Source: an uncultured Clostridia bacterium
GTDB lineage: Bacteria > Bacillota > Clostridia > Christensenellales > UBA1242
Assembly (NCBI GenBank): GCA_944381155.1
Contig: CALWKA010000012.1
Span: 1 to 39,633 of the forward strand
DNA: 39,633 bases
Reading direction: 5' to 3'
The notes beneath the pieces were generated by a model. The model was not told the origin of the DNA and searched no databases. It saw only the letters and a program-made list of their open reading frames with translations. A program made the position numbers and the translations under genes. This document shows, piece after piece, positions 25,687 through 34,489 of this stretch; positions within the stretch are counted from its first letter, which is position 1; every line of letters starts with the position of its first letter.

Positions 25687-28600
25687 TTCACCGGTATTGA
25701 TTGAATATATGTATATATGTTCAACCTTTTTTCCAAACGCTTGTTCCACCGCCTTTTTGTAGAGTTGTAATTGCTCTCTATATTTTTCTTTCAAAACTTC
25801 GACCTTCAAATTTGAAAATTTGTAGTCCACGATAGTTATGCTATTTTCATATTCTATGATTAAGTCAACCACACCCTGCACCAATACTTTGTCGTCAATA
25901 TCGCTATCCACAATCTCGCTATATGGTATATACATCATAAATTCTGCTTCTTTTTTTATATTTACAGAATTTTCTACCAATTTTGAAAGTACGGAGTGCG
26001 CAACTTCCACTTTTTTGTAGTCAACATCTTCAAAGTCCGTATTTTTTTCATACGGTTTATTCAAATCTAAATTTTCAAGCGCTTTGTGATAATGTGTGCC
26101 AATGAGCGCCCTGTCCTCATCTTGAGTATATTGAGTGGCAGGATTTAGCCATTGTTTTGTTGAAAATCTTTTCGTTTGAGATAGTTCGCTATTTAATCCA
26201 GTTACCGTATTTTTTAAACTTATATTAAACTTATTTTGATTAGGATATTGAAAATCTCGCTTTTCCCATTCAACCATTCTAATTTTTTTGTCATTCTTGC
26301 TATCGCTGATTTGCACATCATCATAAAAATTTATATCACAGTTCATTAGCGAATTTTCACCATCGTTTAGATTATCTATGAAACAAGATAGTATCATATT
26401 CATATATGAAGATTTGTTCACTTGTCTATCTTCAAACATTTTAGGCGAATATTGCCCTGTGATTATCAGTTTATTTTTTGCGCGCGTCATTGCCACATAC
26501 AATAGCCTTAATTCTTCTTTATACCCTTTGTCCGAATTTTTTATATCTATGGCATATTTTACCAAACCATAAGATTTTGTCCGATTCGGTATGTCAAAAT
26601 AATCTATACCCAACCCTATGCTAGCATTGAAATTTATGTCATCATTTTCCTTAATGTATGAAAACATTTTGCTTGAGTTATACAAAATTACGACTGGGTA
26701 TTCCAACCCCTTGCTTTTGTGTATTGTTTGAATCGTCACGCTGTCTTCATTGTCTATTGTGGAATAGTCCGAAGCAGTGCCCAAATTTGTTTCCACCACA
26801 TCTATAAATTCGTAAATATTTAACCCGTCTTCTAGCGAAGTGATCTTATTCAAAAATTCTTCCACCAAGCCCAATTGACGAACGCCATTTTCTTTTGTCA
26901 AAATATAATATCGCAATCTACACTCATCCAAAATATAACGAATCAACTGACTATTCGTCCGCGTATAACTTGCATTTTTAATGTCTTGCAAAAGGTCAAA
27001 ACCCTTCTTTATTTTTTCATCATCTTTATTTGCAATCAGATTGTCCAAAAAATTTGTGCTTGTATCTCGAATTTTGATTATATCGTCTATATTTAGATTA
27101 GTCAAAGCCAAGAATGACGCCAAATAGTCCACTTGATCTGCGCAACCAATCACACATTTTAAAATGGATAAAATTAATTTCACGCACTCGTTTTTGTTCA
27201 CTTCAAGTTTGTTGTTTATATTTAGCGGAATCGCATTTTCTTTCAAAATTGATATTAGCAACCTTGCATTTTCATCCTTTTCACTTCTAGTTAAAATTGC
27301 GATATCCGAATATCTCAATTTTCTATACTCTTTTGTGTTGGCATCGTAAAATTCTGTACCTATCAATTCGGTGATTGTCTTCAACACGACTATCGCCTCT
27401 TTCGTCTTTGCGTCCGCAAAATCATTCATTCTATCAGTATTGTCAGATTTTACACTATATATCCCCGAATCAATCTCCTGCTCTTTTTGATTAGATATTA
27501 GCAAAATTTTTACTTTGTCGTCCAATATATCCGTGCGCTTTGGATCTATCATCGCATCAGTTTTATAATCAATATCCCCATTTTCGCGCGTCATAAGTTT
27601 TGAAAAAATTTCGTTTATAAAATTCAACACAATTGGATTTGATCGAAAGTTGATATTCATATCAAACGCGTTGCCCAAATTGGTATTCGATTTATAAAGG
27701 TCATACCTAAAGTTGAACCCTTCAGGACTTGCTCCCCTAAATCCATAGATTGATTGCTTCACATCCCCCACCAAAAACAATTTACAATCTTTATTAGCAA
27801 GCTGTGAAATTAGTGAATCTTGAAGCGGATTCACATCTTGATATTCATCCACAAAAATATATTTATATTTATTTTGCAATTCAGTTTTCACGCTTTCAAT
27901 TTTCAAAAGTTTGAGCATCAATCTATTTAGATCATTAAAATCTATCAAATTATTTTTTTGTTTTAATGCACTATAATTTTTCATAAAACTTCGCAAAATT
28001 TTCAAAAAATATCGAAAATACACCAAAATTTCACTATTTTTTACATCAAAATCTTCATTTATTCCATTTTTTTCTAAATCTGAACGCAAGTCGTCAACAT
28101 TTTTTATGGCTTGTTTTACCTGTTTTAATCCATCATTTTCACGCGTCTGTTTTGTGCTAAATTTAGGAAAAACTAAACTGAATAAAAAATTTAGATTCGT
28201 TTTAAGACTGAAATTTTTATTGATTTTATCCAATTCAGAAACTAAAGTTTCAAGCATATTTTTTATCTCTGTTGGAAAATCATTAATCTCACCCTTTAAA
28301 TAACTTGATAGCCCAGCAGTTTTTTTGCAAATATAATTATTCACCACATATTCAGACTTCGTGCTGTTTTCATATTCACTCTCGCATTCTGTTAAAAATT
28401 TTTCATAATCTTCTATGTTGATGATATTGTAAAATGTATTCAAAATTATATCTTTTAGATTGTCAAGATTTCGCCTATTGCCTCCATAAAAATCAAGCAA
28501 GACATTTATCATATCACTCTTTTCAAATTCTTGCATCGTCATCTTCATCGCTTTGGATAGATAATAATCACGCGCGCTGTCTGTTATTATCTCAAGATTT

Positions 28601-28956
28601 GGGGAGAGTTGCAATTCATAAAAATATTTTTTAATAGCTTTTGAACTGAATCCATCTATTGTATCTATGCTTGCTGTCTTCAACTTTTCTAATATTGATA
28701 GCAAATACTCTTTGTCATCCGCTGTCTCCAATTCTGCCATCAATTTTTTGTTTAATCGATCTTTCATTTCCTCGGCTGCCAATACCGTAAATGTCACCAC
28801 CAAAATTGAATCAATATCCACCTTATCTTTCAAAATGAGATTAGATATCTTTTCAATCATTACCGTAGTTTTTCCACTTCCCGCACCCGCGCTAACCAAT
28901 TGATTATTTATGGTAGAATCTAAAATTTCTTGTTGTATTTTTTCAAATTTTTTCAT
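25678..28956 (-). CDS. addA: AddA-type ATP-dependent helicase/nuclease subunit A
   Basis: 1092 residues. AddA is the UvrD-like 3'-5' helicase and nuclease of the AddAB complex, which processes double-strand breaks to a recombinogenic 3' end. Walker A is SAGAGSGKTT (near 22-31), motif II is YIFVDEYQDVNP, then LVGDVKQSIYGFRGA, TIHKSKGLEYPVV and LLYVAMTRAKNKLIITG (motifs III-VI). The C-terminal nuclease is seen in VQGVVDLIIEYENSITIVDY (near 1026-1046), with Asp and the DYK Lys. It is a little shorter than B. subtilis AddA (about 1230). The ATG overlaps the addB stop by 4 nt (ATGA). Confidence 0.93.
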   Translation of the reverse strand: MKKFEKIQQEILDSTINNQLVSAGAGSGKTTVMIEKISNLILKDKVDIDSILVVTFTVLAAEEMKDRLNKKLMAELETADDKEYLLSILEKLKTASIDTIDGFSSKAIKKYFYELQLSPNLEIITDSARDYYLSKAMKMTMQEFEKSDMINVLLDFYGGNRRNLDNLKDIILNTFYNIINIEDYEKFLTECESEYENSTKSEYVVNNYICKKTAGLSSYLKGEINDFPTEIKNMLETLVSELDKINKNFSLKTNLNFLFSLVFPKFSTKQTRENDGLKQVKQAIKNVDDLRSDLEKNGINEDFDVKNSEILVYFRYFLKILRSFMKNYSALKQKNNLIDFNDLNRLMLKLLKIESVKTELQNKYKYIFVDEYQDVNPLQDSLISQLANKDCKLFLVGDVKQSIYGFRGASPEGFNFRYDLYKSNTNLGNAFDMNINFRSNPIVLNFINEIFSKLMTRENGDIDYKTDAMIDPKRTDILDDKVKILLISNQKEQEIDSGIYSVKSDNTDRMNDFADAKTKEAIVVLKTITELIGTEFYDANTKEYRKLRYSDIAILTRSEKDENARLLISILKENAIPLNINNKLEVNKNECVKLILSILKCVIGCADQVDYLASFLALTNLNIDDIIKIRDTSTNFLDNLIANKDDEKIKKGFDLLQDIKNASYTRTNSQLIRYILDECRLRYYILTKENGVRQLGLVEEFLNKITSLEDGLNIYEFIDVVETNLGTASDYSTIDNEDSVTIQTIHKSKGLEYPVVILYNSSKMFSYIKENDDINFNASIGLGIDYFDIPNRTKSYGLVKYAIDIKNSDKGYKEELRLLYVAMTRAKNKLIITGQYSPKMFEDRQVNKSSYMNMILSCFIDNLNDGENSLMNCDINFYDDVQISDSKNDKKIRMVEWEKRDFQYPNQNKFNISLKNTVTGLNSELSQTKRFSTKQWLNPATQYTQDEDRALIGTHYHKALENLDLNKPYEKNTDFEDVDYKKVEVAHSVLSKLVENSVNIKKEAEFMMYIPYSEIVDSDIDDKVLVQGVVDLIIEYENSITIVDYKFSNLKVEVLKEKYREQLQLYKKAVEQAFGKKVEHIYIYSINTGELF

Positions 28957-31900
28957 ACTTCATCCTTATTAAAACTTGCAGGAATTACCTTTTTTGATCG
29001 CCTATAATTTATCCCGTTGCTTGCGCGCATACAAATATGAATATATGGGCAATAGTCACACGGTTTGCTAATGTCTGACGGGGTAGGTTTTATGTATCCC
29101 GATTTTATTTCGTCAATTGCATTGTTGGATACATCGATTGCATATTTTTTCAAGTCCCCCATTTCATCCCTAGACAATTCTTTGTATCCGCTAGTGCGAG
29201 TGGCAAGATAACTTTTGTTCATATTCACATTCACTATATCACTCTTGCTCCCAGGCTCCAATCTTTTGTCTAAAGCGTGCACCGTGTCAACATCGTTTTC
29301 AAAAAATCCTTTTAGTGAATATGTGTTGGTCAGATCACGAACATACGCGTTGTGCAACGGAAGATAAAATCCGCCAATAGTATGTTTCTTTATGCTATTT
29401 TCAATTGCAACCGAATACAAAAACAATTGCAATTTATTTCCATAAAACAATTCTTTCAAACTAGCTTCTGCCCTGCCAGATTTATAATCTATTACGCGCA
29501 AACTATCATTATAGCAATCGATTCTATCCACTTTTCCAACAAGGTCAACATCTTTTAAGTGCAACGCATTTTCTCTATCAAATTCATATTCAAAATACAT
29601 TGGTTTGAATAGTGTATTTTGATCAATATAATTTAGTCCATTTATCACGCGCACCGCCTCATCAATTAGATTTATTATAATCGGACTATTTGCATTAATC
29701 TTCAATCGTTCATCTCTATCTAAAATTTTGAAAACTTGTGTTTTGCAAAAATCGTATATCTCTCCAACTTTCTTATTCTTTTTATAATACACGAACAATA
29801 TTTCGTGCAAAATATTACCCACATCTAACGATTGGATATCATTTTCAATATCTGGTTTGATTTTCAAAATATTATTTACAAAATAATAAAATGGACATTT
29901 AAAATAATTTTCCAATTGAGATGCAGAAATTGTATTTTTATCTTTGTAAATATTTTTATTTTCTTCAGAAATTTCAGAAAATTCCTTCAAATTTGGATAA
30001 AAATCAATAAAATATGCGTTATTTTTGTCATTTTTTGATAAAAATTCTAAATAATCCCATTTTGATAGTGCCACATATTTGCCAAAATTTACATTGCTAA
30101 ACACGGGCAAACTCACCAATTTATCCCCCAGTTTTAATTGCAACCTTGATGTCAATTCTTTTACTAAATCGCTCGCAGTATGCGAATATGTGACTATCAA
30201 ATTTTTTTCAAACATAAGACAAGTATTATATAATTCCAATTTTTTTAATTTGTTTATATGTGCAATCGTTGGGGACAACTTATTTTGAAAATGCAATTCT
30301 TCTATCTCTCTATCTAATATTATTCCACAATCAAATTTTAATTTTGGCGCGTTTTCAAATCGACAATTTACTAAATATAAATCAGAAAAAATTTCGGTGC
30401 AATCATTCGCTTCTATCACTTTCACAGCGTCAATTGTCTGCGGTAAATTGTTGATTGAAACGATGCTCGCAATATGTGAATATATGTCATATATTTCACC
30501 CAAACGAACAAATGAATAATATTTTGCAATATCGTCTAGCAAATTCATTACAACTTCTTTTGATTTAACTAAAATTATTTTTTCTTTTACACTAGTTTTA
30601 TTTGTGGCAATATCATTTAACACCGAATCAAAATGTAAATTTTCATCCGCCTTTTTCAAAAATTCTATCAACTCATATATATTTGAATCCTTGTCAATAA
30701 CGAGCAGATTAATGAATTTTTGCAGATTGTTTTTTGCCTCAATTAGATCATCTTGAAATTGCAAATTTGTTAAATTCGTACCTCTAAATTTAATGATTTT
30801 TAACCTTTGAATTAATGCTCTTTTTTCTTCCAATTCCGCCACATAAAAAGGTGAATTAATCAAATCAATTAAATGAATTAAACTATAATCTTCAAGATTA
30901 AATTTCAACAAACTTAACAAAAATTTGTAAAATATGCTTTGATTTAACTGAAATTTCGTGTCAATATAGTAATTTATTTCAAATTTTGAAAAAATTTCTT
31001 CAACAATTGTTTTCTTTCCCTGCAAATCAAATATTGCCACTCCACTATCCGAAAATTTTTGACCACTCAATATTTTTTGCCTAATACAGCGCGCCACGAA
31101 CTCAATCTCATCGCGAATATCCTTGCCTGAAAAAATTTTCACTGTTTCGCGATTCAACACGAATTTATTTGACTTAATTCCAAATAAATTGTTTGTCAAA
31201 AATTCTTTCAAATTTTCGTCTAGTTTGTTTTCATTTGTTCGTATGTTTTCGTTCGTTGCATTTGAATCTGAAACTAAATTTTTCTTTTTCCAATCAGTAG
31301 ACACCCTTTCATCCAATTTATCATCAAATTCAGTTTCCTTTTCCTGTTCAAATGCCAATTCATTAATATATGCTATATTTTTTAGTTTGTCATAAACTTG
31401 CCTATTATAAAGATACTGATTATTCTCTTTTGAAAAATAATTTATGACATTCACTTCACAAACTTTTGCCAATTGTTCAATTATCGTATATTCAATGGCT
31501 GTAAAATCATCAAAGCCCACAAACAAAATCTTTTTCCCTTCTCTACCATCCGCCACCGACATCGCCGACACCAAAAACGAATCGGACGAATCAAGCAAAC
31601 CTGCTTTATTTTTTTCATACAATTCATAAATTTTTGCCAAATCTAATATTTTATTCTTCAATTGCTCGTCGCTTGAATTGAATGCGTACATTTCATCATA
31701 TCCTATTTTTGAAGCTTTCAATTGAGCAATCGTGTTGAAAATTTCTTCCGCATAACTGAACGAATAGCGCTTGTTTTTTAATATTTCAAATTCATCTGCG
31801 TGTTCATTCAAAATTTTGTATATCAATATGATACTACCAATCTTCGTTATCTGCTTATCCTTTGAAATTGGTGAATTTTTTTTTGCAAAACGATTCAGCG

Positions 31901-32081
31901 TGCTCACCTTGATATTAAAACTTGATTTTAAATTCAATTTTTCAAACAAAAATCGTTCCATAAACAAACTCAATTTATCTGGAACTATCAATTCAATTTC
32001 TTCATTTATCCGATTAGCACAAAACTCTACAGTTTTATGCAAACTATCATACAGCGATTTTGCATTAATTATTCGTATCAT
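28953..32081 (-). CDS. addB: AddB/RexB-type nuclease subunit
   Basis: 1042 residues. AddB partners AddA; its C-terminal nuclease cuts the other strand. The nuclease core is VGKVDRIDCYNDSLRVIDYK (near 846-865). The 4Fe-4S cysteines are in YFKCPF (near 725) and CDYCPYIHIC (near 1004-1013). The N-terminus begins MIRIINAKSLYDSLHK where B. subtilis AddB has a Walker A P-loop; no GxxGxGK[ST] is present, so this subunit probably does not bind ATP, like RexB of lactic acid bacteria. No Shine-Dalgarno; a good promoter ends 6 nt before the ATG. Confidence 0.88.
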   Translation of the reverse strand: MIRIINAKSLYDSLHKTVEFCANRINEEIELIVPDKLSLFMERFLFEKLNLKSSFNIKVSTLNRFAKKNSPISKDKQITKIGSIILIYKILNEHADEFEILKNKRYSFSYAEEIFNTIAQLKASKIGYDEMYAFNSSDEQLKNKILDLAKIYELYEKNKAGLLDSSDSFLVSAMSVADGREGKKILFVGFDDFTAIEYTIIEQLAKVCEVNVINYFSKENNQYLYNRQVYDKLKNIAYINELAFEQEKETEFDDKLDERVSTDWKKKNLVSDSNATNENIRTNENKLDENLKEFLTNNLFGIKSNKFVLNRETVKIFSGKDIRDEIEFVARCIRQKILSGQKFSDSGVAIFDLQGKKTIVEEIFSKFEINYYIDTKFQLNQSIFYKFLLSLLKFNLEDYSLIHLIDLINSPFYVAELEEKRALIQRLKIIKFRGTNLTNLQFQDDLIEAKNNLQKFINLLVIDKDSNIYELIEFLKKADENLHFDSVLNDIATNKTSVKEKIILVKSKEVVMNLLDDIAKYYSFVRLGEIYDIYSHIASIVSINNLPQTIDAVKVIEANDCTEIFSDLYLVNCRFENAPKLKFDCGIILDREIEELHFQNKLSPTIAHINKLKKLELYNTCLMFEKNLIVTYSHTASDLVKELTSRLQLKLGDKLVSLPVFSNVNFGKYVALSKWDYLEFLSKNDKNNAYFIDFYPNLKEFSEISEENKNIYKDKNTISASQLENYFKCPFYYFVNNILKIKPDIENDIQSLDVGNILHEILFVYYKKNKKVGEIYDFCKTQVFKILDRDERLKINANSPIIINLIDEAVRVINGLNYIDQNTLFKPMYFEYEFDRENALHLKDVDLVGKVDRIDCYNDSLRVIDYKSGRAEASLKELFYGNKLQLFLYSVAIENSIKKHTIGGFYLPLHNAYVRDLTNTYSLKGFFENDVDTVHALDKRLEPGSKSDIVNVNMNKSYLATRTSGYKELSRDEMGDLKKYAIDVSNNAIDEIKSGYIKPTPSDISKPCDYCPYIHICMRASNGINYRRSKKVIPASFNKDEV

Positions 32082-32087
32082 ATTTTG

Positions 32088-32116
32088 ATTATATCATAAT
32101 TGTAAACTTTTTGCAA
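32088..32116 (-). promoter_or_regulatory. Promoter of addBA (leaderless)
   Basis: Minus strand TTGCAA (32116-32111), 17-nt spacer, TATAAT (32093-32088), then CAAAAT and the addB ATG. The start site should coincide with the ATG. Confidence 0.65.
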
Positions 32117-32212
32117 TCTAGCACTAATGGATAATGTAAGTTTTAAATAGCAAATTTTCCCTAATTAGAATAAATTTTATTTCCATACACATACTAGTCT
32201 TGGAGGTGACTT

Positions 32213-32377
32213 ATGTCTAATAATAAACAATGGAAACCTGGCGAAACTGTCCCAAAGAGTGCTACTTATGTAGCATTTGACGCACAGGGACATAATGGTG
32301 GCAGTCTTTACCTTGAAAAAGGCAAAAGATTCCCTGCTACTCAAAATTCAGGCAGTTATTATTGTTTAGGTGAATAA
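32213..32377 (+). CDS. YjzC-like small protein
   Basis: 54 residues, too short for many gene callers. The start has an excellent GGAGGTGA site 7 nt before the ATG. The protein begins MSNNKQWKPGETVPKSATY and continues with GGSLYLEKGKRFPATQ, the layout of YjzC-like proteins: an N-terminal basic KPG patch, a Gly-rich turn and a KG(K/D)-FP motif. Function in the family is unknown. It is followed by its own terminator and divergently oriented from addBA. Confidence 0.7.
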   Translation: MSNNKQWKPGETVPKSATYVAFDAQGHNGGSLYLEKGKRFPATQNSGSYYCLGE

Positions 32378-32397
32378 TCGCCGTCAACCCTTAAAAG

Positions 32398-32446
32398 AAC
32401 CATTGATTTTATAACCATTCAGTTATTTTACAATCAATGGTTTTTT
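32398..32446 (+). terminator. Terminator of the YjzC-like gene
   Basis: Arms AACCATTGATT (32398-32408) and AATCAATGGTT (32432-32442) form an 11-bp stem with a longer loop, followed by a run of T. Confidence 0.75.
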
Positions 32447-32547
32447 CTCTACCCCTTTGATTTTTTCACATTGAATTATATATTTTAATAAAATTTTAAA
32501 TAAACTAATCATTTATATAAAAAATTTTAAATTTATAAACATATATG

Positions 32548-32576
32548 TTGACAAGCACAAATTTTTCTGATATAAT
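32548..32576 (+). promoter_or_regulatory. Perfect extended promoter without a following ORF
   Basis: TTGACA, 17-nt spacer ending TGA, TATAAT: both hexamers are perfect and a TGn extended -10 is present. No coding region follows; the next gene is tRNA-Ser 300 bp away. It may drive a non-coding RNA, the tRNA, or both. Confidence 0.7.
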
Positions 32577-32582
32577 TAATTC

Positions 32583-32692
32583 GTTTAAAGTAATAGCCTT
32601 TTTAAAATAAATAAAAATAAATAAAAAAATCTGTCATCATTCTATATATCTTGTTAATTATAAAATAATTTTTACATTACTTTAAACCTTTT
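32583..32692 (+). ncRNA. Candidate small RNA closed by a 12-bp terminal stem
   Basis: The expected start of the promoter at 32548-32576 is G32583, which is the first base of GTTTAAAGTAAT (32583-32594). Its exact complement ATTACTTTAAAC lies at 32676-32687 and is followed by CTTTTAT. The transcript would be about 105-110 nt with ends paired through 12 bp and an AU-rich interior. No ATG is present inside. It matches no RNA family I recognise. Confidence 0.4.
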
Positions 32693-32767
32693 ATAGTCAA
32701 TTCAATATTTTAATATATTATTTATCATTTAGTCTTGATCAAATAAAAATAGCCAAACTAGTCTTAA

Positions 32768-32863
32768 ACTAATTTAGTGAAAAGCAATCAAACTTGCCCA
32801 AACTATTTAAGTGGAAAGCAATAAAATCAGCTTGAACTGATTAAGTATAAAACAATCAAAGCT
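32768..32863. repeat. Three 11-bp dyads at exact 34-bp spacing
   Basis: ACTAATTTAGT (32768), ACTATTTAAGT (32802) and ACTGATTAAGT (32836) all have the form ACT-N5-AGT and are exactly 34 bp apart. Each is followed in phase by an A-rich GCAAT(C/A)AAA-like segment. They end about 15 bp before tRNA-Ser. They look like bound sites, perhaps upstream activation of the tRNA or recombination accessory sites. Confidence 0.5.
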
Positions 32864-32877
32864 AAATGATAAAATAT

Positions 32878-32968
32878 GGAGAGTTACTCAAGAGGTCGAA
32901 GAGGCGTCCCTGCTAAGGATGTAGGCGTCGAAAGGCGCGCGAGGGTTCAAATCCCTCACTCTCCGCCA
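32878..32968 (+). tRNA. tRNA-Ser (GCT)
   Basis: 91 nt with encoded CCA. The acceptor GGAGAGT pairs fully with ACTCTCC, discriminator G, T arm GAGGG-TTCAAAT-CCCTC, anticodon loop CTGCTAA with GCT at 32912-32914, and a long class II variable arm, as expected for serine. It decodes AGC/AGU. The gene is complete although the recombinase gene reads antisense through its 3' two-thirds. It is the attachment gene of the element to the right. Confidence 0.95.
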
Positions 32969-34487
32969 ATTGTGAGCAATCCGAACCCTTTGGGTTAGAT
33001 TGCTCTTTTTTCTTACTTTCAAACAAGATTTCGCTATCAATATCTGGTTGCTCTTTAAGTTTAAGTTGTTTAGACTTGTCGTCATTTGTATTGAAATAAA
33101 TCTCGCAATATTTGTCATATAAAACAACTTTGTTTATAAACATATCAACAAGTCGTTGGCAAGCAAGTTTGTCAGTTAGGTCAACGTCTTTAAAAGAACA
33201 CAAGAATGAGTAAATAACATTTTTATCAAGTGGTTTAATAACAAGCATTTCTCGACTTGTTATTTTTTCTTGTAAATCTTTATTTGCTATTTCAAGTTCT
33301 TTCATTCTTTCGTTTGTTGTGTCGTTAAAAATTCCATTTTCTATTGCTCGAACAAAATTTGCAAGTTTTTTGTTATTCTCTTGCAGTTGCTTATTCAAAC
33401 TTTCCAAAACTTTATCTTTTTCAATGCTTTTGTTGTATGTATCTGCAAGACAAATTGAAAGTTCATTCAAATCAGTTTGATTTAAAAATTCTTTTGTGGC
33501 TTGCAAAACTATATTTTCAATATATTCTTGTGAGATAGACTTTTTATCGCAAAGGTCTTTATTCTTTTTCTTTGTAAAGCATTTATAGTAGTTGTAAATC
33601 TTGCCCATTTTACCTTTGCCACTATCTCCAGTCATTAAACCACCACATTTGCCACAAATGAGTTTACCACTTAAAAGATAATTAACATCAGTCTTAAAGT
33701 GTGCAGAAGTGCGTTTTGCGACTTTTAAACGAGCATTAACTTCATCAAACACTTCTTCGCTAACAATTACAGGAAAAATATTTGTGTAGCAGGTGTTGTC
33801 AGCATAAACACAGCCTTTATAGTTTGGATTTCTCAAAACTCTTGAAACCATATTTATTGTCCAAGGTTTACCATAAGTATTTTTAATTCCGTTTTCAGAA
33901 AGTAAAGCAACAATATCTTTAATTCGCTTGCCACTATAATATTGATTAAACATATATTCACGAACAATGTTTGCCTGTTCTTCATTTATGCTAACTTTCT
34001 TATCCTTTACATTGTAGCCATAAGGTGTTGGTCCACCAGTAAATAACCCCTTAATTCTACTTTCTTTTAAGCCACGTTTTACCTTTTGAGAAAGTTCGGC
34101 TGAATAGTATTGGTTCATACCTTCAAGCAAACTCTCAAGTATTATGCCTTCGGGAGTATCAGGAATATTTTCCATTGCAGAAACAACCTTTACGCCATTT
34201 TGTTTTAAAGTGTGCTTGTGCAAGGTTGATTGATATTTATCTCTTGAAAATCTGTCAAATTTATATACAAGAACATACTCCCATTTTTTGTTAAAGCTGT
34301 CTTTAATCATTCGTTGGAAGTCTGGGCGATTATCGTTTGTGCCAGTCATAGCCCTGTCAATATATTCAGCAACAATTTCATATCCATTCTTTTCAGCATA
34401 TTCTTTGCAAACTCTTAATTGCCCATCAATGCTTTGCTCGGTCTGACTATCGCTAGAATATCTTGCATATATAACAGCTTTTTTCAT
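32913..34487 (-). CDS. Large serine recombinase (integrase) of the element
   Basis: 524 residues. It catalyses site-specific DNA exchange through a Ser-DNA link. The resolvase domain begins AVIYARYSSDSQTEQSIDGQ, with catalytic Ser11, and has DRFSRDKYQ near 79-87. The recombinase domain (GGPTPYGY onward) is followed by a zinc ribbon with CGKCGG and two later Cys (about 275-320) and a coiled coil (near 360-420). The last 17-18 residues, AESEGFEPSRAFRRLHP, are encoded by the antisense of tRNA-Ser, and the stop codon (32913-32915) overlaps the anticodon. About residues 493-506 are encoded by the tRNA terminator hairpin. The start lies 2 bp after the stop of the upstream HEPN gene, so the two are co-transcribed. 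Confidence 0.93.
   Translation of the reverse strand: MKKAVIYARYSSDSQTEQSIDGQLRVCKEYAEKNGYEIVAEYIDRAMTGTNDNRPDFQRMIKDSFNKKWEYVLVYKFDRFSRDKYQSTLHKHTLKQNGVKVVSAMENIPDTPEGIILESLLEGMNQYYSAELSQKVKRGLKESRIKGLFTGGPTPYGYNVKDKKVSINEEQANIVREYMFNQYYSGKRIKDIVALLSENGIKNTYGKPWTINMVSRVLRNPNYKGCVYADNTCYTNIFPVIVSEEVFDEVNARLKVAKRTSAHFKTDVNYLLSGKLICGKCGGLMTGDSGKGKMGKIYNYYKCFTKKKNKDLCDKKSISQEYIENIVLQATKEFLNQTDLNELSICLADTYNKSIEKDKVLESLNKQLQENNKKLANFVRAIENGIFNDTTNERMKELEIANKDLQEKITSREMLVIKPLDKNVIYSFLCSFKDVDLTDKLACQRLVDMFINKVVLYDKYCEIYFNTNDDKSKQLKLKEQPDIDSEILFESKKKEQSNPKGSDCSQLAESEGFEPSRAFRRLHP
32974..33011 (+). terminator. tRNA-Ser terminator inside the recombinase gene
   Basis: GAGCAATC (32974-32981) pairs with GATTGCTC (32998-33005), and AACCC (32984-32988) with GGGTT (32992-32996). 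Six T follow. It starts 6 bp after the tRNA CCA. On the other strand the same bases encode part of the recombinase C-terminus. Confidence 0.8.
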
Positions 34488-34489
34488 TG

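Noticed and set aside
32888-33127. Minus-strand frame over tRNA-Ser with a tail containing RVRDLNPRAP
   Set aside because: It is a different frame of the recombinase 3' end read through the tRNA; the recombinase frame explains the region.
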